Origin: Bacillota bacterium
Lineage (GTDB): Bacteria > Bacillota > Clostridia > Acetivibrionales > DSM-1351
Direction: 5' to 3'
Assembly: GCA_023391425.1 (NCBI GenBank)
Contig: JAEWAX010000081.1
Location: 1 to 55,231 of the forward strand
DNA length: 55,231 nt
Numbering within the stretch: the stretch's first letter is position 1; each line of letters opens with the position of its first letter. Both the position numbers and the translations under genes were made by a program. Shown here one piece after another: positions 8,217 through 17,520 of the stretch. The notes beneath the pieces were generated by a model. It was not told the DNA's origin. It searched no databases and saw only the letters and a list, made by a program, of their open reading frames with translations.

Positions 8217-8402
8217 GGCTATGGCGAGTTCTCCACTGAAGTAATGAGTATAAATGAATTAATTTACCATGTGACTAGGTAATCTCATTTGCTACAGATT
8301 AATCATGGTTACTGATGCTATCAGGAAAGTTAAATTGTTTAAGTATACATGCTAATGTGCAATATAGGAAGTAATTAAGCATAAGGTTTGGAGGTAAGGC
8401 GG

Positions 8403-9467
8403 ATGGGTACAGCTATACACAGGATTGAAATACCTACAATAATGGAAGTTTATAGCAATATACTTGGAAATGTAGGCTCGTATGTTGAAAGGGCAGGCAT
8501 TAAAAAGGTAGTAATTCTATTTGGAGAGGGGATTCGGGAACTATTTGGGCAAAAAATACTGGATTCAATCAATTCAATTCCTACTTTAACACTTCTTGAC
8601 ACCTATGACTTTGATGATATAAGAATTGAAAGCCTTATGCCAAAGGCGTTTTCAATACCTTCTACAACTGACGCCATTATTGGTGTGGGTGGTGGTAAGG
8701 TGCTAGATGCTGCAAAATATATAGCATTTCTCAATAATCTTCCGTTTATAAGTATTCCTACCTCCACATCAAATGATGCATTTTCTAGCTCGGGTTGTTC
8801 ACTGATAATAAACGGAAGAAGAACATCAGTACACGCAGTTATGCCGTTTGGGGTAATAGTTGATTTAGATGTTATAAAAAACGCACCAATGAAGTTCATA
8901 TATTCAGGATTAGGAGACATTATTTCGAAAATTACTGCAGTATATGATTGGTATTTTGAAGAGCAAAATAAAGCCGCTAGAGTAGATGATTTTGCAGCAA
9001 TGTTGGCAAAAAAATCTGTTAATAGTATTGTTAGAATGCCTTATACGCAGATTACAGAGGTTTTCTTCCTTAAAGAAATGGTAGAATCTTTGACTATGAG
9101 TGGGATTTCTATGCAAATAGCAGACAACAGTGCTCCAGCAAGCGGGAGTGAGCATCTTATTTCACATGCGTTGGATAAATTACTTGAAAAGCCTCAACTG
9201 CATGGTATTCAAGTCGGAATTTCCACATATCTTATGAGTTTAGTTCAACAGCATAGATATGAAAGAATTAAAAAATTCTTGAGTGAAACTGGATTTTTTG
9301 ATTATGTGGAAACCTTACAATTGAGGGCAGATGACTTCGAGGGAGCAATTGATTTAGCACCAACAATAAAACCTAATAGATATACCTACCTTCATGTTGA
9401 GGAAAACAGAGTTAAGGCTAAGCAAATTCTAAGGAATGACGAAATTCTGAAGAGAATTTTGAAGTGA
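8403..9467 (+). CDS. sn-Glycerol-1-phosphate dehydrogenase-like enzyme (AraM/EgsA family)
   Basis: The 354-residue protein belongs to the iron-containing alcohol dehydrogenase/dehydroquinate synthase fold. The NAD-binding GVGGGKVLDAAKY and the SIPTSTSNDA motif are present. Candidate metal-ligand histidines occur in SEHLISHAL and LHGIQVG. It most resembles glycerol-1-phosphate dehydrogenases such as B. subtilis AraM, which reduce DHAP to G1P for ether-type lipids. Specificity is inferred from family resemblance only. ATG 8403 is chosen because GGAGG (8390-8394) lies 8 nt before it. An upstream TTG at 8388 overlaps that site. No arabinose genes are adjacent. Confidence 0.8.
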   Translation: MGTAIHRIEIPTIMEVYSNILGNVGSYVERAGIKKVVILFGEGIRELFGQKILDSINSIPTLTLLDTYDFDDIRIESLMPKAFSIPSTTDAIIGVGGGKVLDAAKYIAFLNNLPFISIPTSTSNDAFSSSGCSLIINGRRTSVHAVMPFGVIVDLDVIKNAPMKFIYSGLGDIISKITAVYDWYFEEQNKAARVDDFAAMLAKKSVNSIVRMPYTQITEVFFLKEMVESLTMSGISMQIADNSAPASGSEHLISHALDKLLEKPQLHGIQVGISTYLMSLVQQHRYERIKKFLSETGFFDYVETLQLRADDFEGAIDLAPTIKPNRYTYLHVEENRVKAKQILRNDEILKRILK

Positions 9468-9507
9468 ATAGGATGAATTTTTTATTAGAAGAATTACTTT
9501 TCATGGC

Positions 9508-9550
9508 AAGGGAGGATGCAGCCGCTTTCATAGCGAGTACATCTTCCCTT
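9508..9550. terminator. Hairpin between convergent genes
   Basis: AAGGGAGGATG (9508-9518) and CATCTTCCCTT (9540-9550) pair with one G-T wobble, and an inner CGCT/AGCG stem adds to it. No long T-run is present on either side. It lies between the converging dehydrogenase and lactate dehydrogenase genes. Confidence 0.4.
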
Positions 9551-9582
9551 ATTAAGATAAATGAAGATTAACAGTAATTAAT

Positions 9583-10533
9583 CTATAGAGGCAGACTACT
9601 GATAACCTGTTTGAGTGACTCTGCTGACTTATTGAGTAGTCTAGTTTCTTCTTCACTTAAGGGAATGTTGATAATTCGTTCAATTCCATTTAGATTTAAT
9701 TGACTTGGAATGCTCAGACAAATATCATTTAAGCCGTATTCACCTTCGAGTAAACTGGAAACAGTCAAAATGGAGTTTTCGTTTCGTACAATTGCCTCCA
9801 CGATTCTTCTAACTGCTAAAGCAACTGCATAGTAGGTTGCACCCTTACGGTCAATGATTTCATATGCGGCATTTTTTACATTTTCAAAAGTTTCGTACTT
9901 AAAGTTATCACTATTGCAGGAATTGCATTCCTTACAGTAATCATCCATTGATACTCCAGCGATAGAAGCAAGGCTCCAGGTTGGAACTTCAGTATCACCG
10001 TGTTCTCCAATTATATAAGCATGTACGTTTCGAGCATCAATTCCCATATGTTCACCAATCATATATTTAAAGCGAGCTGAATCCAAAACTGTTCCAGAGC
10101 CAATAACCCTATTCTTAGGAAAACCTGAAAGCTTATACGTTACGTATGTCAAAATGTCTACAGGATTAGTTACAACTAGTAAGATACATTCGGTATTATA
10201 CTTTACTATATTTCCAATTATATTTTTAAAAATCGCTGTATTTTTGTTTACAAGATCAATTCTGGTTTCACCAGGCTTTTGATTTGCACCACCAGTAATA
10301 ACGACAATATCAGCATCCTTGCAGTCAGGATAATCACCGCTATATATTTTAACAGGTCTTACAAAAGGCATTCCATGCATCATATCCATAGCTTCACCTT
10401 CAGCTTTTCTTGCATTAATGTCTATCAAAACAATTTCTGAAATGAGTCCACTCAACATGAGTGTATAGGCAGTTGTTGAACCCACAAAACCTGTACCTAC
10501 AATTGCTATTTTACTAATTGATTTATTTTTCAT
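9583..10533 (-). CDS. ldh: L-lactate dehydrogenase
   Basis: The 316-residue enzyme shows the NAD-binding motif VGTGFVGSTTAY and the substrate loop GANQKPGETR. The Gln in that loop marks lactate rather than malate dehydrogenases. The catalytic His lies in IIGEHGDTEVP. It reduces pyruvate to L-lactate with NADH, regenerating NAD+ in fermentation, and works as a cytoplasmic tetramer. Length is normal for bacterial LDHs (310-320). The start is ATG 10533 (minus strand) with a GGGATGTGAG-type ribosome binding site. It is transcribed alone, divergent from the response regulator at 10936 across a 402-bp gap. Confidence 0.95.
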   Translation of the reverse strand: MKNKSISKIAIVGTGFVGSTTAYTLMLSGLISEIVLIDINARKAEGEAMDMMHGMPFVRPVKIYSGDYPDCKDADIVVITGGANQKPGETRIDLVNKNTAIFKNIIGNIVKYNTECILLVVTNPVDILTYVTYKLSGFPKNRVIGSGTVLDSARFKYMIGEHMGIDARNVHAYIIGEHGDTEVPTWSLASIAGVSMDDYCKECNSCNSDNFKYETFENVKNAAYEIIDRKGATYYAVALAVRRIVEAIVRNENSILTVSSLLEGEYGLNDICLSIPSQLNLNGIERIINIPLSEEETRLLNKSAESLKQVISSLPL

Positions 10534-10935
10534 ATCAACTCACATCCCTTTCTCTCCGCTTAGACAAAATAGCCAATATTAGCGGTTTTTTAAATTCAAT
10601 ACCTCAATAAATAAGAATAGTTTGTTTAAATAAAGTTTTTAGTGCCATTGAGTAAATTGCTTATAAATTAATTATTACTTTAAAATTGATTATTATAAAT
10701 ATACCCCAAAACATTCAGGTTATAACAAATAGGTTTACGTACACACATACCTATATGGGATAATTTTTAATCTTTGATTTTTTATACCAGTTATAGTAAA
10801 ATTTAAATAATTGATGATATTGAAATAACACAAATGCCTCTTCCCAAAAAAAGGTTGAAATAAAGTGCTAAATTCTCGAAGGGCTTCGTAGTAGTATATA
10901 TATAACTACTTATTAGAAGGGGGTATAGCGATATA
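10534..10935. other. 402-bp divergent intergenic region (ldh / response regulator)
   Basis: AT-rich sequence that must hold the ldh promoter (minus strand) and the response-regulator promoter (plus strand). An imperfect palindrome with arms AGTAGT (10890-10895) and ACTACT (10905-10910) around an alternating AT core lies about 26 bp upstream of the regulator ATG and could be an operator. No convincing -35/-10 pair, small gene or known riboswitch was recognised. Confidence 0.5.
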
Positions 10936-12063
10936 ATGTTTAGAGTGTTTGCAGTTGATGATGAACCATCAGTGCTCGAAGGATTGAAAATTATGATCCC
11001 ATGGAGCAAGCTTGATTTTGAGTTGTGTGGAGAAGCCTCCAATGGAATGGATGCACTTTCGAAAATTGAAACATTACGACCACATTTAATAATAACCGAT
11101 ATACGTATGCCAAACAAAAACGGACTAGAGCTTATTAATGAAGTGAGAAAACTGGATACTGACACTGAATTTGTCATTTTAACCGGTTATGCTGAGTTCG
11201 CCTACGTTCAGGAAGCGATGCGGTATCAGGCATGCAGTTATTTACTTAAACCACTTGACAAAGATGAGATAATTTCTGTGTTAAGCAATATTAAAAACAA
11301 ACTAGATACAAAATTCCTGGCTGACTATGGTTTTTCACTAGCTGAAATTGAAACCTATAAAATGAGCCAAAATTTATCGGCTCAAAATACCGATATTGAT
11401 ATATCTGATGAAGAAAACGGTAGTACATGGTGGAAATCTGTACGGGATGACTTTGATGAAGAATTAATTACAGCGCTAAAGCTCATGAATTATCAGGATG
11501 CAATAAAACTTATTGATGAGTTGTTTGCTTTCTTTAAATTAAAAAACATTAGCTTAACAAATGCACGTGTAATGGTGAATAGCTGTGTTTATCATATACT
11601 ATGTATTGCTTATGAATGGAAAATTAAGCTCAATACATTAATAAAACATGAAAGTAATACAAACTGGAATTTTGCCGAACTAAAAAATTACATAACAGAT
11701 ATTCTTTCACAGACTATTAGTTTGATGCTTGAGGATAGGCGAAAAAATTCTCAGAGATATCTATATGAAGTAAAAACATATATTGAAAAAAACTATGAAA
11801 AAGAATTGAGTGTTTCACTATTAGCAGAAATGTTTTTTTTGGAAGCAGGTTATTTAGGAGACGCTTTTAACAGAAAATTCGGCTGTAGCATAAACGAATA
11901 CCAACATCGTATGAGAATCGCAGAAGCTATTCAACTGATTGAAGCAACGGATATGAAATTGAGCGATATATCAATAGCGGTTGGTTATAATAATTACAAT
12001 AACTTTTTTTCACATTTTGGAAGAATCACACATATAAAGCCCACGCAATATGTGAGAAAATAA
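10936..12063 (+). CDS. Response regulator, REC plus AraC-type DNA-binding domain
   Basis: This 375-residue protein has a receiver domain (1-120) with acidic pocket D8/D9 and phospho-acceptor D55 in IITDIRMP. A middle region follows, then a C-terminal AraC-type double helix-turn-helix (about 270-375) with FGCSINEYQHRMRIAEAI. It is shorter than the partner regulator at 13926 (528 residues). No kinase is co-transcribed with it. It converges on the histidine kinase gene at 12083 with only 19 bp between the stops. The kinase's own regulator lies on the far side, so this may be a second regulator served by the same kinase. AGAAGGGGG precedes the ATG. Confidence 0.93.
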   Translation: MFRVFAVDDEPSVLEGLKIMIPWSKLDFELCGEASNGMDALSKIETLRPHLIITDIRMPNKNGLELINEVRKLDTDTEFVILTGYAEFAYVQEAMRYQACSYLLKPLDKDEIISVLSNIKNKLDTKFLADYGFSLAEIETYKMSQNLSAQNTDIDISDEENGSTWWKSVRDDFDEELITALKLMNYQDAIKLIDELFAFFKLKNISLTNARVMVNSCVYHILCIAYEWKIKLNTLIKHESNTNWNFAELKNYITDILSQTISLMLEDRRKNSQRYLYEVKTYIEKNYEKELSVSLLAEMFFLEAGYLGDAFNRKFGCSINEYQHRMRIAEAIQLIEATDMKLSDISIAVGYNNYNNFFSHFGRITHIKPTQYVRK

Positions 12064-12082
12064 AAAATATTAGAATATTAAA

Positions 12083-13909
12083 TTACACCTCCTCAATGCA
12101 CAGTATAATCTCAGTGCCACGCTCAGGTGCACTGTGTATTGTAAAATGGAACCTTTCACCATAATTCATAGTCATACGTCGGTAGACATTCTGGATACCT
12201 AGACCGCTTTCCATTTCATTATGGGTTTGGATTTCTTCTTTCATTGTAGTTTTAGGATTTTTTAGATTGTTCAAAATGGCCTCGACCTTTTCTTTAGCCA
12301 TTCCTGAGCCGTTATCCTTTACAGAGATAACAAGCGCTTTTTCTATAATTTCAGCCTTAATTATTAGCCTACGGTTGTCATCTATTGATGATTGAAGGCC
12401 ATGCTTACATGCGTTTTCAACAATAGGCTGAATGCTCATTTTAGGAATTAGCCGCTTTGATTCGACTACTTCCGGAGTGATTTGGATTTCGTATTCAAAT
12501 TTATTACCGAACCGGAATTTTTCAATTAAGAGATACTTATCTATAAAGTCAATTTCTTCTGAAACAGTAATTAAGTCGCTGCTAGTAGTTAGCATTCGTT
12601 TAAAAAGCTTGGATAAGCTTGAAATGACTGTAGAAAGTTCAGTATACCCATTTTTGACACAAAAAACCAGTATTGCATTGAGCGTATTAAATAAAAAATG
12701 TGGGTCAACCTGAGCTTGTAAGTTTTGATACTCTGCCCGTATATTTTCAACCTCAATGCTTTTCTTTTGCATTTCCAGCTTATAAACATCATTTATTAAA
12801 CCATTTATTTCGGCTATCATATTATTGAAAGCCGTTATTAGCCAGCCTATTTCATCCTTTCCAGTTCTATTAAGCAACAGCGGTTCAAGATGGTCTTCAC
12901 GTACTTTCTTGATATGGTTGGACAATGCTGATAATCGGTAACGCATTGAATTAAGTACTGACCAAATCAAATAGACAGAAAAAGCAGCTAAAGAAAGTGT
13001 GATAAGCATAATATAAGCCAAAGCCACAAGCTGTTTTTTATAGATTTGACATTTGTCGTATACGCCGGTTATCTCCCAACCATTGAAATAAGGCATTGGG
13101 CCAATCCCGTCTTTAAGAATATAATAATTGTTATCAGGCGGAAAATCTAAAATAGGAGCTGTCCCATTAGGATTATTCTTTCTGAACTGCGTGCTCCAGA
13201 TGATTTTTTTACCCGAGGCTGTAAGATATGTATCCATGCTTCCGTTTTCTTGCTTGAGTTTGGCTATAAATCTGTCCAATTTTAATTCGATAAGTAAGTA
13301 ATTTGTTGCATTATTTAAATAATTTGGTGAATTAATTTTACGTATGATTGTTATTCTATTTCTATACGGAGTAATGGATATAGCTGTAGTGCCAGGATAG
13401 ACGACAATATTTGCTTTGCTTTGTGTAGCTGTTTTGTACCATTCGCTTTTACGCACTGTATTATCTAAAACACGAAAATAATCGGTGTTGATAAAATGTG
13501 GGTCATCAATATACAACGAAATTTCTGAAATATCCGGGTTACTAACCAGATACATGTAAAAACGATTTCGCAAAGATTTCCAGTAAAGGTCATAATGTTC
13601 TGAAGGCGTAGAAAAGTTTGTGGACAAATCATTTAGTAAAGATCTGTCAGCATTGACCTGATTAGCTATATTAACTGCGGTTTGCGTGAGAATATTAAAA
13701 TCGCTGACCGCTCCCTCAAAGGTTTGATTCAGATAATGTGTTGTGTTCTGCTGCATTGCCTGTGAAGTAAAAGCCATCCAGACGATACATCCTGCGATGA
13801 CTGGAAGACATATACAAAAAATATAGACTAATATGAATTTGCGTCTGATGCTAATATTGTCAAAAGGAAGGGAGAAATTTTTCATAAACTCTGTTAACCT
13901 CGCAATCAT
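12083..13909 (-). CDS. Sensor histidine kinase, YesM/LytS type
   Basis: The 608-residue membrane kinase has a first transmembrane helix (about 24-48) and an extracellular sensor region of about 250 residues. A second helix (about 293-318) and a HAMP domain follow. The His_kinase domain has its phospho-His in QVDPHFLFNTLNAI, the N-box IVENACKHGL and the ATP lid VKDNGSGM. This class senses extracellular sugars or transporter complexes and phosphorylates AraC-type regulators. It lies 17 bp downstream of the response regulator at 13926-15512 on the same strand, so the two form one operon. The annotated ATG has no good Shine-Dalgarno. An in-frame ATG at 13885 is an alternative. Confidence 0.93.
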   Translation of the reverse strand: MIARLTEFMKNFSLPFDNISIRRKFILVYIFCICLPVIAGCIVWMAFTSQAMQQNTTHYLNQTFEGAVSDFNILTQTAVNIANQVNADRSLLNDLSTNFSTPSEHYDLYWKSLRNRFYMYLVSNPDISEISLYIDDPHFINTDYFRVLDNTVRKSEWYKTATQSKANIVVYPGTTAISITPYRNRITIIRKINSPNYLNNATNYLLIELKLDRFIAKLKQENGSMDTYLTASGKKIIWSTQFRKNNPNGTAPILDFPPDNNYYILKDGIGPMPYFNGWEITGVYDKCQIYKKQLVALAYIMLITLSLAAFSVYLIWSVLNSMRYRLSALSNHIKKVREDHLEPLLLNRTGKDEIGWLITAFNNMIAEINGLINDVYKLEMQKKSIEVENIRAEYQNLQAQVDPHFLFNTLNAILVFCVKNGYTELSTVISSLSKLFKRMLTTSSDLITVSEEIDFIDKYLLIEKFRFGNKFEYEIQITPEVVESKRLIPKMSIQPIVENACKHGLQSSIDDNRRLIIKAEIIEKALVISVKDNGSGMAKEKVEAILNNLKNPKTTMKEEIQTHNEMESGLGIQNVYRRMTMNYGERFHFTIHSAPERGTEIILCIEEV

Positions 13910-13925
13910 TTTTTTATATCGATAA

Positions 13926-15512
13926 TTATGAATATTTCTTTTTATACTCTGATGGTGAAACTCCTGTCAATTCCTTAAACTTTTCGGTGAAATAACAATA
14001 GTCTGCATATCCTGATTCATCACAGACAGCAGTTATTTTTATATTGCACGATGCAATAAGCATTTTGGCGTACTCAATACGCAAATAGTTTAGATAATCG
14101 TTAAATTTTTTTGCAGTTTTCTTTTTAATTATTTTACTAATAATAATTGGCGACAGCGAAAATATTTCAGCAATATTTTGCAACGAGAGACTTTTTCTGA
14201 AGTTTGTTTTAATGTAGTCGATAATCTCATTTTCCAGTAAAACCAGAGGCTTATTATTATTAATATTTTGTTTTTGAAAAACAAAGACACACATGTCTAA
14301 TGCCAACTTTTTGCAATTTGGATTTATATTGTCAATTGATTTTGTAAAATTATGTATAAGTCTGTTTGCATCTATTCCATACGCGTAAGCCATTTTACTG
14401 ACAACATCAGCCAATCTGTAAAGGTAAATTGAATAAAGCTTTCGTGAGCCCCCGTTTTTGTTTAACTCGTAAAAAAACTTTTCTACAACGTTTGAAACTT
14501 TGCACTCATCATTTCCTTTTAGAGCATTAACAATGTTGTCAAAAAACAGTTCCGGGAATACTGTTTCCATACCAGTTTTTGACTGCTTATTTAAAATCAT
14601 ACTCTCATCTATTGATTTGTAACAAACAACACTGCTTTCAGGGTGCATCAAACAATAAGTTTGGAGCTGCTCAAGCTGTTTTCCACAGCTATAAATACTT
14701 TCCAAAACTTCATTATGGGATACCCCACTTATTAATATCCAAATAGCGTAAAAGCCATAACTTTGGGCGTCTATTTTTATTAAATGTGCAGCTAATTGTT
14801 CAGCAAATTCGGTATCAGATGGAAATACTTGCATACCATCATTCATAACAATAACATAGTTGCCATTTCCATTGTAAAATACACAATTTTCATTTTGTAT
14901 ACCTGTCAGCCGCATAAGTAAATCATAGACTCTGGTTTCGGGGTTATTGTTTGTTTTCTTTCCCGTGTCAGTGATAAACTGTACAATGCGTATTTTTGCA
15001 TTTTCAGGAATATCGAAAATAAACCGCGCTTTCCGGATGAGTTTTTCGCCGCGCTTTCCATCCATAATATCATTATAGAGTTGATTGGTAGTATAACGGA
15101 TAAGTTCAAGATTTTCCTGCTTGGCGTTTCTCTCATTCTGTATCATGGTCGCTGCATTTGTAAGTTCGCGTGTCAATTCTTCGGGGCTTAGTGGCTTAGT
15201 TAAATAGCCTATAGCGCAAAGATGTAAAGCTCTCTGTGCGTAAGCAAAATCGTTGTGACCGCTTAGAAGAATAAATTTTGGCGCAGGGTAGATATTAGCA
15301 TTTACTTTTTCAATAAGCTCTAGCCCGTTTAGACCAGGCATCCGTATATCACAGATAACAAGCTCAGGGCGTGTTTGACTGATAAGCGAGAAAGAGGATA
15401 TACCGTCAGATGCTTCTCCTACTACCTCAAAGCCCATCTGATTCCAGTTAACAAAAATCCGTAAACCTTCGATAACAGATGGCTCATCATCTACAAGTAC
15501 TACCTTGAGCAT
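13926..15512 (-). CDS. Response regulator, REC plus AraC-type DNA-binding domain
   Basis: With the start at 15512 (MLKVVLVDDEPS) the protein has 528 residues. The receiver domain occupies 1-120 with D8/D9 and phospho-acceptor D55 in VICDIRMP. A long middle region of about 290 residues follows, as in YesN-type regulators. The C-terminus is an AraC-type double HTH (about 425-528). AGGGGG lies about 10 nt before ATG 15512. The reading frame extends 30 codons further upstream but without a ribosome site. It is co-transcribed with the histidine kinase and divergent from the solute-binding lipoprotein gene at 15723, its probable main target (inference from position). Confidence 0.93.
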   Translation of the reverse strand: MLKVVLVDDEPSVIEGLRIFVNWNQMGFEVVGEASDGISSFSLISQTRPELVICDIRMPGLNGLELIEKVNANIYPAPKFILLSGHNDFAYAQRALHLCAIGYLTKPLSPEELTRELTNAATMIQNERNAKQENLELIRYTTNQLYNDIMDGKRGEKLIRKARFIFDIPENAKIRIVQFITDTGKKTNNNPETRVYDLLMRLTGIQNENCVFYNGNGNYVIVMNDGMQVFPSDTEFAEQLAAHLIKIDAQSYGFYAIWILISGVSHNEVLESIYSCGKQLEQLQTYCLMHPESSVVCYKSIDESMILNKQSKTGMETVFPELFFDNIVNALKGNDECKVSNVVEKFFYELNKNGGSRKLYSIYLYRLADVVSKMAYAYGIDANRLIHNFTKSIDNINPNCKKLALDMCVFVFQKQNINNNKPLVLLENEIIDYIKTNFRKSLSLQNIAEIFSLSPIIISKIIKKKTAKKFNDYLNYLRIEYAKMLIASCNIKITAVCDESGYADYCYFTEKFKELTGVSPSEYKKKYS

Positions 15513-15722
15513 TTTGCCAACCCCCTGTAAAAATGTCCTATACTTATCCCGAATTTGATAATTTACACTAAAAAACATAACACATATAATGCAATTATAC
15601 AATAAATAGGCATACGAGTAAAATATTACCTCATAAGCAAATGAAAAAATATAATAGTTAGCTATTAAATTTTTTACTTTAATACGCTATGCCCATTATT
15701 GGAAAATAAAGAGGAGGATTTT

Positions 15723-17456
15723 ATGAAAAAGATTGTATCATTATTTTTAACAGCAGCAATAGTAGTATCAATGTCTGCTTGTGGTAAAAGCGATGAAACA
15801 GCAAACAGTACTACTCAGGTTTCAACAACTAACAGCAGTAGCAGCTCGTCTTCTACAACTTCGAACAGTTCTTTACCAGTGCTTTCTCCAGATAAACCAG
15901 TAACACTGAGTACATGGATGATCTCAGCACAAACTGCTCCTTCAGCGGACAACAAAATTTCAAAACTTCTAAAGGATAAGCTGGGAGTTACGCTTAGCTA
16001 CGAAATAATTACTCCAGACAACGCTGACCAGAAGATAGGTGTTATGCTTGCGGGTGGAGAATATGCTGATCTAATGGGTACTACAGATCAAAATGCTCGT
16101 TTTATTACAGGTAATGCATTGATACCACTGGATGATTATTTAAAGCCAGGCGTAGCAAATAACTTGTACGAGCATGTTAAGCCATACTGGAACCGTATCG
16201 CCTATGACGGTGGTTCAGGTAAACACATCTATGTATTGCCTAACTATAACCGTTTCTATGGAGAAATCACAGGAGGTACAAACTTCAGTGCATCAGGCTT
16301 CTGGCTTCAGAAAGCGGTTTTAGAGGATGCAGGCTATCCTGACCTCTCCAACATGACTCTTGAAAAGTACTTTAAGCTAATTGAGGATTACATGAAGAAA
16401 AATCCAAAAATTGATGGACAACCGACAATTGGCTTTGAAATCTTAAACGCTCAAGGTAGAGAATTCGGAATTACAAACCCACCTGAGTATCTTGCTGGTG
16501 CTCCCAATAACGGTGGTGTTATTGTAGATGAGAACAACAAAGCCTCAATATTTGCTAATAAGGATATTGCTAAGAATTATTATAAGTGCTTGAACGAAAT
16601 GAACGCAAAGGGCCTTATTGATAAAGAATCATTTACACAGACTTATGACCAGTATCAAGCTAAACTAGCAACTGGCCGTGTACTTGGTATGTATGACCAA
16701 CGTTGGGACTTCATTAATTCATATGATGCTCTTGTAGCTGCTAATAAGGATAATCGTACATGGGTATCTTTGATGCCTACATATGAAGGTAAAACTCCTT
16801 ATTATGCTGATAGAGAGGTTATGAATATTAACCAAGGTATGGCTGTATCAGTTTCATGTAAGCAACCTGATGTGGCTGTTGCTTTCTTGGAAACAATGAT
16901 GAGCGAGGAATGGCAGAAAATCATGTCTTGGGGTATTGAAGGCGAGGACTATCAAGTAGGAGCAGATGGTAAATTCTCTAGAACAGAACAACAACGTAAC
17001 AATTACAGGGATCTTGTTTGGAGATCATCCAACAAATTAATGGCGCTTCTAGACCTGATTCCAAAGCATAGTGGAACATTCTCAGACGGAAATGCATTCG
17101 GCCCAGATGAACAGCCAGAAGAATTCTTCGCAACACTGAGAGAGTATGACAAGAAATTCTTGACCGCATATGGTAAAAAGACATGGAGAGATTTCCTCAA
17201 CAAGCCACCAGAGAACCCAGTATATTATCCAGCATGGAATATAGCATTGCCTGACGGTAGCGATCAGCAGATGGCTGACAGACAGATAAGAGACACTGCT
17301 GTGCAGTATTTACCTAAAGCTATTCTTGCAAGTCCAAGCGATTTTGAAAAAGTTTGGAGTGAGTATACTAATGCTATCAGCAAGATCAATGTTAAGGCCT
17401 ATGAAGATGCAATAAATGCTGGTATTCAAGAAAGAATTAAAAATTGGGGCAATTAA
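15723..17456 (+). CDS. Sugar ABC transporter solute-binding lipoprotein
   Basis: The 577-residue exported protein has a lipoprotein signal (MKKIVSLFLTAAIVVSMSAC) with Cys20 as the expected lipidation site. A Ser/Thr-rich linker and a large solute-binding domain of the LipO/YtcQ-like CUT1 type follow. This family captures oligosaccharides outside the membrane for a two-permease ABC importer. The neighbouring xylanase suggests xylo-oligosaccharides (inference). The true start is ATG 15723 after GAGGAGG (15711-15717). An upstream in-frame TTG at 15699 overlaps the ribosome site region. A strong terminator-like hairpin follows before the permease genes, so more binding protein than permease is expected. 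Confidence 0.92.
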   Translation: MKKIVSLFLTAAIVVSMSACGKSDETANSTTQVSTTNSSSSSSSTTSNSSLPVLSPDKPVTLSTWMISAQTAPSADNKISKLLKDKLGVTLSYEIITPDNADQKIGVMLAGGEYADLMGTTDQNARFITGNALIPLDDYLKPGVANNLYEHVKPYWNRIAYDGGSGKHIYVLPNYNRFYGEITGGTNFSASGFWLQKAVLEDAGYPDLSNMTLEKYFKLIEDYMKKNPKIDGQPTIGFEILNAQGREFGITNPPEYLAGAPNNGGVIVDENNKASIFANKDIAKNYYKCLNEMNAKGLIDKESFTQTYDQYQAKLATGRVLGMYDQRWDFINSYDALVAANKDNRTWVSLMPTYEGKTPYYADREVMNINQGMAVSVSCKQPDVAVAFLETMMSEEWQKIMSWGIEGEDYQVGADGKFSRTEQQRNNYRDLVWRSSNKLMALLDLIPKHSGTFSDGNAFGPDEQPEEFFATLREYDKKFLTAYGKKTWRDFLNKPPENPVYYPAWNIALPDGSDQQMADRQIRDTAVQYLPKAILASPSDFEKVWSEYTNAISKINVKAYEDAINAGIQERIKNWGN

Positions 17457-17471
17457 TATAATGTTATTCCT

Positions 17472-17499
17472 AAAAAGGGGATGTAAATCCCCTTTTTTT
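17472..17499 (+). terminator. Intercistronic terminator between binding protein and permease genes
   Basis: AAAAAGGGGAT (17472-17482) and ATCCCCTTTTT (17487-17497) form a perfect 11-bp stem with a 4-nt loop and T7 (17493-17499). It lies within one operon and is likely a partial terminator that lowers permease expression. Confidence 0.8.
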
Positions 17500-17520
17500 A
17501 TAACTAGGAGGTATATAATA

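Noticed and set aside
8050..8244. Plus-strand ORF overlapping the HAD phosphatase
   Set aside because: Out-of-frame shadow. The HAD motifs are all in the 7563-8216 frame.
13926..15602. Longer N-terminus for the response regulator (start at 15602)
   Set aside because: The receiver domain starts at MLKVVLVDDE (15512), which has AGGGGG upstream. The extra 30 residues are not family-like.
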